53,853 bases of DNA from Actinomycetales bacterium (lineage in GTDB: Bacteria > Actinomycetota > Actinomycetes > S36-B12), in NCBI GenBank assembly GCA_018970025.1, contig JAGWXF010000023.1, positions 1-53,853 on the forward strand. The letters run 5' to 3'. Numbering within the stretch: the stretch's first letter is position 1; each line of letters opens with the position of its first letter. This document shows, in pieces, positions 8,769-16,796 of the stretch. The notes beneath the pieces are model-generated. The model did not search any database and was not told where the DNA came from. It saw only the letters and a program-made list of their open reading frames with translations. A program made the position numbers and the translations under genes.

Positions 8769-11099
8769 TCACACGACCGCAGGCTGCAGCCTCGGATCGG
8801 AGTCGTCATCGGTGATCTCGTCCTCGCCGGGCTCGATCCGCACGCTCGGCAGGATCCGGTCCAGCCAGCGCGGCAGCCACCAGTTCGCCGACCCGAGCAT
8901 CGACATCAGGGCGGGCACGAGCACCAGTCGGACGATGAACGCATCGATGAGCACTGCGGAGGCCAGGGCGATGCCGAAGAGCTTCACCATCGGGTTCGTG
9001 CTCGGGACGAATGCCAGGAAGACGCTCGACATGATCGCAGCGGCAATGATGATGACCCGGCCGGAGCCGGCCAGGCCCCTTCGCACCGAGGCCGCGTTGT
9101 CCCGAGAGCGCGCCCACTCCTCCTGCATCCGCGACACCAGGAACACCTGGTAGTCCATCGACAGGCCGAACAGGATCGCGAACACCATGATCGGCAGGAA
9201 GGGGAAGATCGGCCCGGTTCCCGGGACGCCCAGCGGGCCGGCGAGCCACCCCCACTGGAAGACCGCGACAGTGATCCCCAGGGCTGCGGCCAGGCTCAGC
9301 AGGCTGGTCACCGCGGCCGTGAGGGGTACCACGATCGAGCGGAAGAGCAGCACGAGCGCCAGGAAGCCCAGGCCGATCACGACAGCCAGGAAGATCGGCA
9401 GCGCGTCGGTGAGCACGGTGGTGAAGTCACTGGTGATGGCCTGGGTGCCGCCGACGTAGATCGCCCCTCCGGTCGCCTGCTCCAGGGAGGGGTTCACCTG
9501 GCTGCGCAGCCGGTCCAGCAATGCCGTCGTCGCCTCGTCCTGCGGTGCTGTGGTCGGGATGACCCCGATGGCCGCGATGTCGCCGTCGAGGCCGAAGGAG
9601 GCTGGGTCGGCCGCGACCAGCGGGAGCATGTCGACACTCGGCTGCGTCGAGGCCACGCCCTCGGTGGCGGCCAGGCCCGTGATGATCGCCGAGTATGCCG
9701 CGACATCGCCCTGCTTGGGCAGCTTGACAGCCACGATGAACGGGCCGTTGACCCCGGCCCCGAAGCCCTCCGACCGCAGGTCGTATGCGATGCGCGCCGC
9801 CGAACCCGCAGGCTTGCCGGAGTCATCCGCGAAGCCCTGCCGCAGACTGAACGTGGGGATGGCCAGGATCGCGACGAACCCGAATGCCAGTGCCACCGGC
9901 AGCCATGGGCGCCGCTGCAGCACCCGCCCGTAGTGTGCCCACGCCCGGCCCTCCGGGCGCTTGCTCAACGAGCCGGCGCGACGCCCCCACGGCAGCCGCA
10001 GGGCCAGGGCCCTGGTGCCCAGCAGGCTGAGCAGCGCCGGGAGCATCCACACTGCCGACAGCATCACCATCAGCACGGTTACCGAGGCGGCCAGGGACAG
10101 GCCGTTGAAGAAGTTGATGCGCAGCACGAACAGGCCGAGCAGGGCGATGATCACGGTGGAGCCCGCGAACAGCACCGCGCGCCCGGCCGTCTCCACGGCC
10201 TCGGTCGCCGCCGCCTTCGGCTCGTGCCCGGCCAGCAATGCCTGGCGATACCGGTTCATCACGAAGAGCGCGTAGTCGATGCCCACGCCGAGCCCGATCA
10301 TCGCGGCCAGGGTTGGCGCGAACGTGGCGACGTCGAGGAATCGCGCGACCATGAGGACCGCCATCTGGCCCATGGCAAGCCCCACGAGGGCCACCACGAT
10401 GGGCATGCCGGCAGCCACGATCGAGCCGAAAGCAATCAGCAGGATGATGATCGCCACGGCCAGGCCGACGGCCTCACTGCTCGGTGGCTCCTGCCCGGCT
10501 GCCTCGAGGGCAGTGCCGCTCGCACCGACCGCCAGACCCGGACCGTTGAGCCCTTGCACGGTTTCCAGGATGGCCTTCGCATCCGCCCGGTCAACTGCCT
10601 GCGCACCCTCGGCGAACGTCACCGTCGCGTACGCCACTCGACCGTCGGCACTCACCGTGGACATGGCGGCTGCGGCGGCCTGCATCGCCTGCTGGACCTC
10701 CTGCGGCATCTTCGAGACATCCTCGGCACTGGGGGCCGCAGCAGGCGCCGGGCAGTCTCGCCCGAAGCTGGCACCAGTCGGGTTCGTCACGCAGGCAACC
10801 GAGGGCAGGGTGGCAACCCCCTCCAGCACCGGGCTCACCTGGCCCATGACGCCGGGTGCGACAGCGGAACCGGCATCAGGCGACCAGACGATCGTCGCTC
10901 CGCCATCGAGCCCACCACCCATGCCCGTCTGGCTCAGCAGCTCCATCGCGCTCGTCGACTCGGTGTCCGGCAGGTCGAAGGAGTCGTTGAGCGCCCCGCC
11001 GAAGCCGGCACCGAGTCCGATGACCGCAGCCGCCGCGCAGAACCAGGCGATGAGTGCCGCGACGGGACGACGGACCGCCCACGCTGACAGACCAGGCAT
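8769..11099 (-). CDS. MMPL/RND-family transporter
   Basis: A 776-aa inner-membrane transporter with the duplicated MMPL layout. Each half has one N-terminal helix, a large extracytoplasmic porter loop and a block of five helices. The signature Asp-Tyr motifs for proton relay are present in both halves (GLGVGIDYALF near residue 270 and FGLSMDYQVF near 640). Actinobacterial relatives export lipids, glycolipids or siderophores. The family also includes hypothetical multidrug exporters, so the cargo here is unknown. GGAG lies 7 nt before the ATG. It is the first gene of a probable four-gene operon with a lipoprotein, a glycosidase and a GNAT, suggesting an envelope task. A promoter is visible upstream. 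Confidence 0.93.
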   Translation of the reverse strand: MPGLSAWAVRRPVAALIAWFCAAAAVIGLGAGFGGALNDSFDLPDTESTSAMELLSQTGMGGGLDGGATIVWSPDAGSAVAPGVMGQVSPVLEGVATLPSVACVTNPTGASFGRDCPAPAAAPSAEDVSKMPQEVQQAMQAAAAAMSTVSADGRVAYATVTFAEGAQAVDRADAKAILETVQGLNGPGLAVGASGTALEAAGQEPPSSEAVGLAVAIIILLIAFGSIVAAGMPIVVALVGLAMGQMAVLMVARFLDVATFAPTLAAMIGLGVGIDYALFVMNRYRQALLAGHEPKAAATEAVETAGRAVLFAGSTVIIALLGLFVLRINFFNGLSLAASVTVLMVMLSAVWMLPALLSLLGTRALALRLPWGRRAGSLSKRPEGRAWAHYGRVLQRRPWLPVALAFGFVAILAIPTFSLRQGFADDSGKPAGSAARIAYDLRSEGFGAGVNGPFIVAVKLPKQGDVAAYSAIITGLAATEGVASTQPSVDMLPLVAADPASFGLDGDIAAIGVIPTTAPQDEATTALLDRLRSQVNPSLEQATGGAIYVGGTQAITSDFTTVLTDALPIFLAVVIGLGFLALVLLFRSIVVPLTAAVTSLLSLAAALGITVAVFQWGWLAGPLGVPGTGPIFPFLPIMVFAILFGLSMDYQVFLVSRMQEEWARSRDNAASVRRGLAGSGRVIIIAAAIMSSVFLAFVPSTNPMVKLFGIALASAVLIDAFIVRLVLVPALMSMLGSANWWLPRWLDRILPSVRIEPGEDEITDDDSDPRLQPAVV

Positions 11100-11153
11100 G
11101 TGACAACTCCAAGGGGCTTGGGCGCGTTGACGCGCTCCTGAACGTGCCCCTCG

Positions 11154-11182
11154 ACGATAAGGAGCATCTGAACAGCGTGCAA
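11154..11182 (-). promoter_or_regulatory. Predicted promoter of the MMPL operon
   Basis: On the minus strand TTGCAC (11182-11177) and TATCGT (11159-11154) are separated by 17 bp, a good fit to a housekeeping-sigma promoter. They lie about 55 nt upstream of the MMPL start. A 6-bp dyad (GCGCGT-TG-ACGCGC, 11122-11135) lies between this promoter and the start codon and could be an operator. Not experimentally supported. Confidence 0.5.
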
Positions 11183-11262
11183 ATCGAGAAGCGTTCCACG
11201 CCCATCATGTGACCAAGCCCACGCCGGATGCCAGCACGGCACCCCCGCAGCCCACCGGAGCA

Positions 11263-11742
11263 TCAGCCTTGACCGATCACCTCACGCGCGATCGCGCTCG
11301 CCAGGCCCGAGTCATAGCCACGCCGCATCAGCGCAGCCGTGACGCGTCGATGCACGACCGAGGCATCCAGGCCCCTGAGTCGACGCACGCGCTGCACTGC
11401 GAACGCTCGAGCGCGCTCCCGCTCCGACGCATCCGTGATCGCTGAGAGCGCCTCCTCGACGAGGGTGTCTTCCACTCCCCTGGACTGCAGCTCACGTCGG
11501 ACCGCACGCCGCCCAAGGCCCTTGGCCTGGTGCCTGGCATGCACCCATGCGTGCGCGAACGCCTCGTCATCGATGTAGCCGAGGTCCGTGAATCGCTCCA
11601 GCAGCCGATCGCTGATGTCGTCCGGCACGCCCCTGGACCGAAGATGCTCGCGGAGCTGCGACTTCGTGCGGGGCGCTGCGGCAAGCTTGCGGAGCAGGAT
11701 CAGGCGCGCGAAGGCGACCGGATCCGCGTCAGGCTCCTCCAC
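11263..11742 (-). CDS. recX: Recombination regulator RecX
   Basis: RecX binds RecA filaments and limits RecA activity. The 159-aa protein is helical and Arg-rich, with three-helix repeat segments typical of RecX: LGYIDDEAFAHAWVHAR, LGRRAVRRELQSRGV and RVTAALMRRGYDSGLAS. It starts at a GTG 11 nt after the recA stop, so the two are very likely co-transcribed, as in most actinobacteria. No separate promoter is seen. The start has no clear Shine-Dalgarno, which suggests that translation depends on recA. Confidence 0.95.
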   Translation of the reverse strand: MEEPDADPVAFARLILLRKLAAAPRTKSQLREHLRSRGVPDDISDRLLERFTDLGYIDDEAFAHAWVHARHQAKGLGRRAVRRELQSRGVEDTLVEEALSAITDASERERARAFAVQRVRRLRGLDASVVHRRVTAALMRRGYDSGLASAIAREVIGQG

Positions 11743-11753
11743 GGGGAAGGGGC

Positions 11754-12896
11754 CTACTCGCTGGCCGGCTTTGCCGAGGCTCGGCTCCGGGACGACCGAG
11801 CACCGGTGGGTGCCGGTGGGGTGAGGAGATCCGGCTCGAGCAGCACGTCGACCGTCTCCGGGACGACGACCGCCTCCGCTGCCGAGGCCTGCGGGCGGAC
11901 CCCGATCCCGAGATGCTCCTTGATGCGCCGCTCGATGTCATCGGCGAGATCCGGGTTGTCCCGCAGGAAGACCCGGGCGTTCTCCTTGCCCTGGCCCAGC
12001 TGATCACCGTCGCAGGTGTACCAGGCACCGGACTTCTTGACGATCCCGCATTCGACCCCGAGGTCGATCAGGGATCCCTCCCGTGAGATGCCCTCCCCGT
12101 AGAGGATGTCGAACTCAGCCTGCTTGAACGGCGGCGCGACCTTGTTCTTGACGACCTTCACGCGGGTACGATTGCCGACCGCCTCCGTGCCCCCCTTGAG
12201 CGTCTCGATCCTGCGGACGTCGAGCCGGACGGACGCGTAGAACTTCAGCGCCTTGCCGCCGGTGGTGGTCTCCGGCGAGCCGAACATCACGCCGATCTTC
12301 TCCCGGAGCTGATTGATGAAGATCGCGGTCGTGTTCGTGTTGCTCAGGGCACCGGCCATCTTGCGCAGGGCCTGGCTCATCAGCCGAGCCTGCAGGCCGA
12401 CGTGGCTATCGCCCATCTCCCCCTCGATCTCCGCCCGGGGGACCAGGGCGGCCACCGAGTCGATGACGATCAGGTCGAGTGCCCCGGAGCGGACGAGCGT
12501 GTCGGCGATCTCCAGGGCCTGCTCACCGGTATCCGGCTGCGACACGTACAGGCTGTCGAGATCGACCCCGAGCCGTGATGCGTAGTCCGGATCAAGCGCG
12601 TGCTCGGCATCGATGAACGCCGCCAGGCCACCGGCTGCCTGGACGTTCGCGATGGCATGCAGGGCGACCGTGGTCTTGCCGGACGACTCCGGGCCGTAGA
12701 TCTCCACGATGCGGCCCCGCGGCAGGCCACCGATGCCCAATGCGACGTCCAGCGCGATCGAGCCAGTCGGGATGACCTCGACCGGGACCCGGCCGTCCTC
12801 GCCGAGCCGCATCACCGAGCCCTTGCCGAACTGGCGCTCGATCTGGGCCAGGGCGGCGTCGAGTGCCTTCTCGCGGTCATTGGCGGTGGTGGCCAT
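11754..12896 (-). CDS. recA: Recombinase RecA
   Basis: DNA-dependent ATPase that forms filaments on single-stranded DNA, drives homologous recombination and triggers LexA self-cleavage. From the ATG at 12896 (GGAG with good spacing) the protein has 380 aa. Walker A GPESSGKT is at residues 68-75, and [10 protein letters not shown] and the [12 protein letters not shown] loop are intact. The C-terminal tail is variable and Ser/Arg-rich, as in other actinobacteria. No intein is present. A longer frame reaches 13013 but lacks family similarity. An SOS box lies about 180 nt upstream, inside the end of the MFS gene. Confidence 0.98.
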   Translation of the reverse strand: MATTANDREKALDAALAQIERQFGKGSVMRLGEDGRVPVEVIPTGSIALDVALGIGGLPRGRIVEIYGPESSGKTTVALHAIANVQAAGGLAAFIDAEHALDPDYASRLGVDLDSLYVSQPDTGEQALEIADTLVRSGALDLIVIDSVAALVPRAEIEGEMGDSHVGLQARLMSQALRKMAGALSNTNTTAIFINQLREKIGVMFGSPETTTGGKALKFYASVRLDVRRIETLKGGTEAVGNRTRVKVVKNKVAPPFKQAEFDILYGEGISREGSLIDLGVECGIVKKSGAWYTCDGDQLGQGKENARVFLRDNPDLADDIERRIKEHLGIGVRPQASAAEAVVVPETVDVLLEPDLLTPPAPTGARSSRSRASAKPASE

Positions 12897-13068
12897 GTCG
12901 TCTCCTTGACGTCGGACCGATGGCTGGCCATCGATCGCTGCGGTTGTCGAGCCTGGCTGCCGCGGATCACGCAGCGTGCCCAGCCACTGCACCGTACGTC
13001 GACCCGCTGACACCCGCGGCTTGGCAGGACAGGCTGTGGATGGCCTCCCCGCAGGTGATGCGCGGTGA

Positions 13069-13090
13069 ATCTATATCGAACGAGTGTTCG
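13069..13090 (-). promoter_or_regulatory. LexA (SOS) box and -10 region for recA
   Basis: CGAAC-GAGT-GTTCG at 13077-13090 is a perfect match to the actinobacterial SOS operator pattern (CGAAC N4 GTTCG). Just beside it on the minus strand is a -10-like TATAGAT (13075-13069). LexA bound here would cover the promoter. The box lies inside the last codons of the upstream MFS gene. This leaves recA an approximately 170-nt untranslated leader. Confidence 0.82.
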
Positions 13091-14357
13091 AATGCACCCG
13101 ACACGCCGAGGGCCGGCGCATCCGGGGGCTACCCGCCAGCACTGCCAGCCCGACCACCGGCACGGTCGCCACGGCGCACAGGACTCCGTAGCCCGACACG
13201 GCCACGACGATGCCTGCGATGATCCCGCCGACGGCCCCGGCGGCGTTCATCACCAGGTCGGACAGGCCCTGGACCGACGGCCGCTCCTGGGCGTCCACCT
13301 CATCGGTGACCATCGTCGAGCCCGCGATGAGCGTGCATGACCACCCCAGGCCGAGCAGGAACAGGCCGATGCCGAGGACGACCGCATCGGACGCAGGCGC
13401 CAGCCCGGCGATGACGCATGCGGCCAGGAGCACGATGACGCCGGCGCCGATGACGGGTACCCGGCCGAGGCGGTCCACGCACCACCCGACCAGCGGGGAG
13501 AGCGCATACATCCCCGCGACGTGGACGCTGATCACCAGGCCGATCAGGCTCAGGGAGACGTCCACGTGCGCCATGTGCACCGGGGTCATGACCATCACCA
13601 TCACCATGACCACGTGGCCGATGGCAATGGCGGTGATGCCCAGGACTGCCCTGGGCCGGCCGCGCAGATGCCCGATGCCGTCCGACAGCCGCGGGCTGGC
13701 CAGCGATGACGCCGGCTGCTGAGCCCGGGAGACCAGGTACGGGTCAGGTCGCAGGAAGGCCAGCAGGACCATCGCGGCCAGGCCCAGGCAGGCCGCGCAC
13801 AGCAGGTACGCCCCGGTCAGCTGCGGCAGGCCAAGGCCGAGCGCGACACCGCCCGAGGCGCCGAGCAGGTTCGGCCCGAGGACGGCCCCGATCGTCCCGG
13901 CCCACACCACCAGGGACAGGGCACGGGCGCGGCTGTCGGGTGCTGCGAGGTCGGTCGCGGCGTATCGGGCCTGATAGCCGGACGCAGATGCCACCCCCAC
14001 CAGGAGGCAGCCAGCCAGGAGCAGGGGCAGGCTGCGGGCGACCGCGCCGACGGTCACCACCACGGCCCCCAGGCCACCGGTGGCGTAGCCGACGGCTAGG
14101 GATGCCCGCCGGCCACGGCTCAGGGCGATCCGGGCCAGCGGCAGGGCCATGAGCGCAGCACCGATCACGCCGGCCGTCTGGGCCAGGCCGGCCACGGCCT
14201 CGGACCCGGAGATGGACGCTGCGAGCAGCGAGCCGGCCGGGATCGATCCGGCCACGGCGACCCCGCCGAGGATCGCTCCGCCCGACAGCACGATGAGCGT
14301 TCGCTGCTGGATGCGCGAGGCGGCCGTCGCCCCCGCCGGCGGCCCGGGGTCGGTCAC
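13071..14357 (-). CDS. MFS transporter
   Basis: A 428-aa membrane protein with about twelve hydrophobic helices split by a hydrophilic central loop (about residues 205-235), the usual major-facilitator layout. The short basic loop SRGRRAS between early helices and DRLGR between later helices match MFS loop motifs. The substrate cannot be predicted. It starts at a GTG overlapping the TGA of the sulfotransferase gene (GTGA), so the pair is coupled. Its last nine codons (RVHSNTRSI) run through the recA SOS box. It is an insertion relative to the common clgR-DUF3046-recA order. Confidence 0.88.
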   Translation of the reverse strand: MTDPGPPAGATAASRIQQRTLIVLSGGAILGGVAVAGSIPAGSLLAASISGSEAVAGLAQTAGVIGAALMALPLARIALSRGRRASLAVGYATGGLGAVVVTVGAVARSLPLLLAGCLLVGVASASGYQARYAATDLAAPDSRARALSLVVWAGTIGAVLGPNLLGASGGVALGLGLPQLTGAYLLCAACLGLAAMVLLAFLRPDPYLVSRAQQPASSLASPRLSDGIGHLRGRPRAVLGITAIAIGHVVMVMVMVMTPVHMAHVDVSLSLIGLVISVHVAGMYALSPLVGWCVDRLGRVPVIGAGVIVLLAACVIAGLAPASDAVVLGIGLFLLGLGWSCTLIAGSTMVTDEVDAQERPSVQGLSDLVMNAAGAVGGIIAGIVVAVSGYGVLCAVATVPVVGLAVLAGSPRMRRPSACRVHSNTRSI

Positions 14358-15079
14358 CGGTCACCCGCGTGCGGGCCGTGATCCAGTCGGGTGGCCAGTG
14401 CCGCTCGAACGGCCGCGTCGTCCCTCGGGAGCCCGAGCCGGCCCAGGGCGTCGATCAGGGCTGCCGGGTCCGCGGCCCAGGACTGGTAGTCGACCAGGAC
14501 GGCGCGCTCACCAGGACGCGCGGCGCCGAAGTGGCGATTGAGATCGTCAACCGCATCGACCAGCCAGGCTCGGGCGACTTCCAGGGAGGCCGTCGCATCC
14601 GGCCGATCCGGCCACCACCCGCTGCGGGCGACATCCTGCGGCTCGCGCACGTTCATCAGGTAGCCGATCCCCGGCAGCAGCTTGTCGAGGAAGATCAGGT
14701 AGTCGAGCATGTCGTCGTAGTCCGCGAAGTGACCCGGCTCGTACCGGATCTCCTTGAACCCGACGACCCGGGTTCCACGCGGCGGCCGCAGCAGGTACTC
14801 CACCACATGCCGGCGCAGGTCGCCCACGACGTCAGGCGGCTGCAGCCGGGCCGATCCATACCAGGGGTGCGTCGGCCTGCCCGCATGATGCCTGCTGGCG
14901 GTCTCCGCGACGGACTGGGCGTACTGCCGCAGGCCGCGCAGGGCCGAGTAGTTCTCGCCTCGGATGCACACGCCTGGCAGCGAGTTCAGGGCTGCCTGCA
15001 GGACGGTGCTCCCCGTGCGGCCGTAGGTGACCACGGCGAGATAGCGAAGGCCGCGGGCATGAGCGGCCGGCCGGAGCAT
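14354..15079 (-). CDS. Sulfotransferase-family protein
   Basis: A 241-aa cytosolic protein with the PAPS-binding elements of sulfotransferases. The N-terminal 5'-phosphosulfate loop is YGRTGSTVLQ (about residues 19-28), and a central 3'-phosphate segment reads NVREPQDVARSG (about 143-154). It resembles the short, Stf0/LPS-type sulfotransferases of actinobacteria that sulfate trehalose, glycolipids or other small acceptors. The acceptor here is unknown. It is followed with a 4-nt overlap by an MFS transporter, which could export the product. It follows the DUF3046 gene after 9 nt. Confidence 0.82.
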   Translation of the reverse strand: MLRPAAHARGLRYLAVVTYGRTGSTVLQAALNSLPGVCIRGENYSALRGLRQYAQSVAETASRHHAGRPTHPWYGSARLQPPDVVGDLRRHVVEYLLRPPRGTRVVGFKEIRYEPGHFADYDDMLDYLIFLDKLLPGIGYLMNVREPQDVARSGWWPDRPDATASLEVARAWLVDAVDDLNRHFGAARPGERAVLVDYQSWAADPAALIDALGRLGLPRDDAAVRAALATRLDHGPHAGDR

Positions 15080-15088
15080 GCCCGGACT

Positions 15089-15280
15089 CTATGCAATCGA
15101 GTCCGGGACGTCAGCGCACGCGCACACGGCCCGCCAGACGTCTGTCACGTCGGTGCCGGCTTCGAGGGCCTGCAGGACGGTGCACCCAAGCGGCGCGAGT
15201 ACGACGTCCTGCGCCCAGGAGCGGGCATACGCCGGGCCGAAGACCTGGCCCATCCGCTCCCAGAAGTCGGTCAGGCGCAC
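15089..15280 (-). CDS. DUF3046-family small protein
   Basis: A 63-aa protein matching the actinobacterial DUF3046 family almost end to end: it begins MRLTDFWERMGQVFGPAYA, then has LAPLGCTVLQALEAG and VWRAVCACADVP. The family is normally encoded between clgR and recA. Its function is unknown; the conserved Trp and acidic residues suggest a small helical binding protein. The GTG start at 15280 lies 3 nt after the clgR stop. Here the sulfotransferase and MFS genes separate it from recA. Confidence 0.92.
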   Translation of the reverse strand: MRLTDFWERMGQVFGPAYARSWAQDVVLAPLGCTVLQALEAGTDVTDVWRAVCACADVPDSIA

Positions 15281-15283
15281 GGC

Positions 15284-15532
15284 TCAGATGCGGACGGTCT
15301 CGGCCTCGGCCACGTGACTGGTCACCGAGGTGAGGACATCCGAGAGCGGGACATCCAGTGCCCCGCAGATGGCGGCGAGCAGCTCGCTGGACGCCTCTTT
15401 CTGGCCCCGCTCGACCTCGGACAGGTACCCCAGGGATACAGCGGCGGCAGCGGACACGTCACGCAGCGTGCGACCCTGATCCTGCCGACGGCGCCGTAGC
15501 TCATCACCGATGACTTGGCGCAAGACGATCAT
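15284..15532 (-). CDS. clgR: ClgR-like XRE-family transcriptional regulator (short form)
   Basis: An HTH regulator of the ClgR type, known in actinobacteria for activating clp protease and other stress genes. The helix-turn-helix is intact and highly typical ([20 protein letters not shown], then [19 protein letters not shown]). The protein is only 82 aa from the ATG at 15532. It lacks the longer tail that in other ClgR proteins carries a C-terminal degradation signal, ending instead [16 protein letters not shown] lies 6 nt before the ATG; a GTG at 15538 has no room for a ribosome site. The next gene is DUF3046, the usual neighbour. Confidence 0.9.
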   Translation of the reverse strand: MIVLRQVIGDELRRRRQDQGRTLRDVSAAAAVSLGYLSEVERGQKEASSELLAAICGALDVPLSDVLTSVTSHVAEAETVRI

Positions 15533-15621
15533 CGACACCCTCCCTTCTGCATACGTCGCATCCGCTCTCGGGTTCCGGCTGACGCCCCCACGCTAACCCA
15601 CGCATGCGACCCGCGCAGCCA

Positions 15622-15637
15622 ACCGGTCCCGACCGGT
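15622..15637. promoter_or_regulatory. Possible operator: two ACCGGT palindromes upstream of clgR
   Basis: ACCGGT occurs twice with a 4-nt spacer (15622-15627, 15632-15637), forming an overall dyad about 90 nt upstream of clgR. On the minus strand a TANNNT-type -10 (TAGCGT, 15595-15590) lies between it and the gene. It could be an autoregulatory site, but the match to a defined ClgR motif is weak. Confidence 0.3.
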
Positions 15638-15706
15638 AAGCGATCTGCCCACCGCCGCAACGCCCTGACCCTGCCCGGTATTCCGGCAGGATCCATCCCG
15701 ACGGTA

Positions 15707-16180
15707 CTAGGCGCGCAGCACGCCGGCCAGCAACTCCAGGCACGCGATGACGGTCTGGCCACGGACACTGGCCCGGTCGCCGTGCAGGCGAAGCAGGCGG
15801 CTGGTCGTGTGCCCGGCCCCCCGGGTGTCGTGGACGGCGATCCACGCCGTGCCGGGCGGCTGGCCGTCCAGGTCCGCCGGACCTGCCACCCCGGTCGTGG
15901 CCAGTGCCATGGTCGCGCCGAGCAGGCTGGCCGCTCCACGGGCCATGCTCACGGCCACCGGCTGGCTGACCACGTGATCGAGCAGGCCTGCCGGGACGTG
16001 CAAGACGTCCCGCTTCACCTCGGTCGCGTACGCCACGACGCCGCCTCGAAGGACCGTCGAGCAGCCTGGGACCTCGGCCAGGGTCGCAGCCACCAGGCCA
16101 GCGGTCAGCGACTCTGCGGTCGCCAGCGTGATGTCGGCAGCCCGGCAGGCCTCGATGATGCCGCGCGCATCAGCGCTCAT
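15707..16180 (-). CDS. cinA: CinA-family protein (nicotinamide-nucleotide amidohydrolase domain only)
   Basis: A 157-aa protein equal to the C-terminal (PncC-type) domain of CinA, which deamidates nicotinamide mononucleotide in NAD recycling. Recognisable motifs are LATAESLTAGLVAATLAEVPG, split here as ESLTAGLVA and AEVPG; RGGVVAYATEVKRDVL; and ATTGVAGP. The N-terminal molybdopterin-binding-like half of full-length CinA is absent, as is usual in actinobacteria. From the ATG at 16180 it has GAGGGA upstream and overlaps pgsA by 11 nt. It belongs to the rimO-pgsA-cinA run. Confidence 0.93.
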   Translation of the reverse strand: MSADARGIIEACRAADITLATAESLTAGLVAATLAEVPGCSTVLRGGVVAYATEVKRDVLHVPAGLLDHVVSQPVAVSMARGAASLLGATMALATTGVAGPADLDGQPPGTAWIAVHDTRGAGHTTSRLLRLHGDRASVRGQTVIACLELLAGVLRA

Positions 16181-16796
16181 GGAGATCCCTCGCATCGGCG
16201 CGCAGCCGCAGCGCGCGGCGGACGTAGTCGGCACCGGTTGCCACGGTGAGCACGACCGCGACCGCCATGACCAGCGCGCGAGCCCCCTGCCACCATGGGT
16301 CAAGCCCCTCAAGGCCGGCAGGCAGGACGACCAGGTACATCGTGATCGCGATCGTCTGCACGACCGTCTTGAGCTTGCCGCCGCGGCTGGCCGGGATCAC
16401 GCCCGCCCTGAGCACCCACAGCCGCAGCAGGGTCACCCCGATCTCCCGGGCGAGGATGACGATGCTGACCCACCAGGGCAGCTCGCCGAGGACGGACAGG
16501 CCGACCAGCGCGGTGCCGGTCAGGGCCTTGTCCGCAATCGGATCGGCGATCGTGCCGAAGGTGGTCACCAGCCCGCGCCGTCGCGCGATGGCCCCGTCGA
16601 GGATGTCCGTGATGGACGCCACGACGAAGACGGCGGCGGCGGCGTCCCGGGACAGCCCGGTGGCGCTGACGGGCATGGCCAGGAGCGCCACCAGCATTGG
16701 CACGCAGGCCAGCCGAAATCCGGTCAGTGCGTTGGGAAGGTTCAGGACTGCGCTGGCAGGCCACGGCCCCGGCCGCTCAGGCGGCGCAGGGCTCAT
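16170..16796 (-). CDS. pgsA: CDP-diacylglycerol--glycerol-3-phosphate 3-phosphatidyltransferase
   Basis: Integral membrane enzyme that makes phosphatidylglycerol phosphate from CDP-diacylglycerol. The CDP-alcohol phosphotransferase signature is complete: [20 protein letters not shown] and [10 protein letters not shown] together give D-G-x2-A-R-x8-G-x3-D-x3-D. Five to six hydrophobic helices fit the family, and the length of 208 aa is normal. The ATG overlaps the rimO stop (ATGA). The assignment to PgsA rather than another family member rests on synteny with cinA/rimO and on the [10 protein letters not shown] start. Confidence 0.93.
   Translation of the reverse strand: MSPAPPERPGPWPASAVLNLPNALTGFRLACVPMLVALLAMPVSATGLSRDAAAAVFVVASITDILDGAIARRRGLVTTFGTIADPIADKALTGTALVGLSVLGELPWWVSIVILAREIGVTLLRLWVLRAGVIPASRGGKLKTVVQTIAITMYLVVLPAGLEGLDPWWQGARALVMAVAVVLTVATGADYVRRALRLRADARDLHER

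Noticed and set aside
8748..11087. Long open frame on the plus strand opposite the MMPL gene
   Set aside because: A shadow of codon bias in a high-G+C gene. The translation is Arg/His/Asp-rich with no recognisable domain, while the minus strand encodes a complete MMPL transporter. The same applies to the long antisense frames over miaB, the glycosidase, infB and pnp.
11122..11135. GCGCGT-TG-ACGCGC dyad as a defined TetR operator
   Set aside because: Only 6 bp arms in a G+C-rich background and no adjacent regulator gene; mentioned with the promoter but not claimed as a separate site.
13071..15079. Mobile element carrying the sulfotransferase and MFS genes
   Set aside because: No transposase, integrase, terminal inverted repeats or target duplication can be seen at its edges, so only a synteny difference is claimed.
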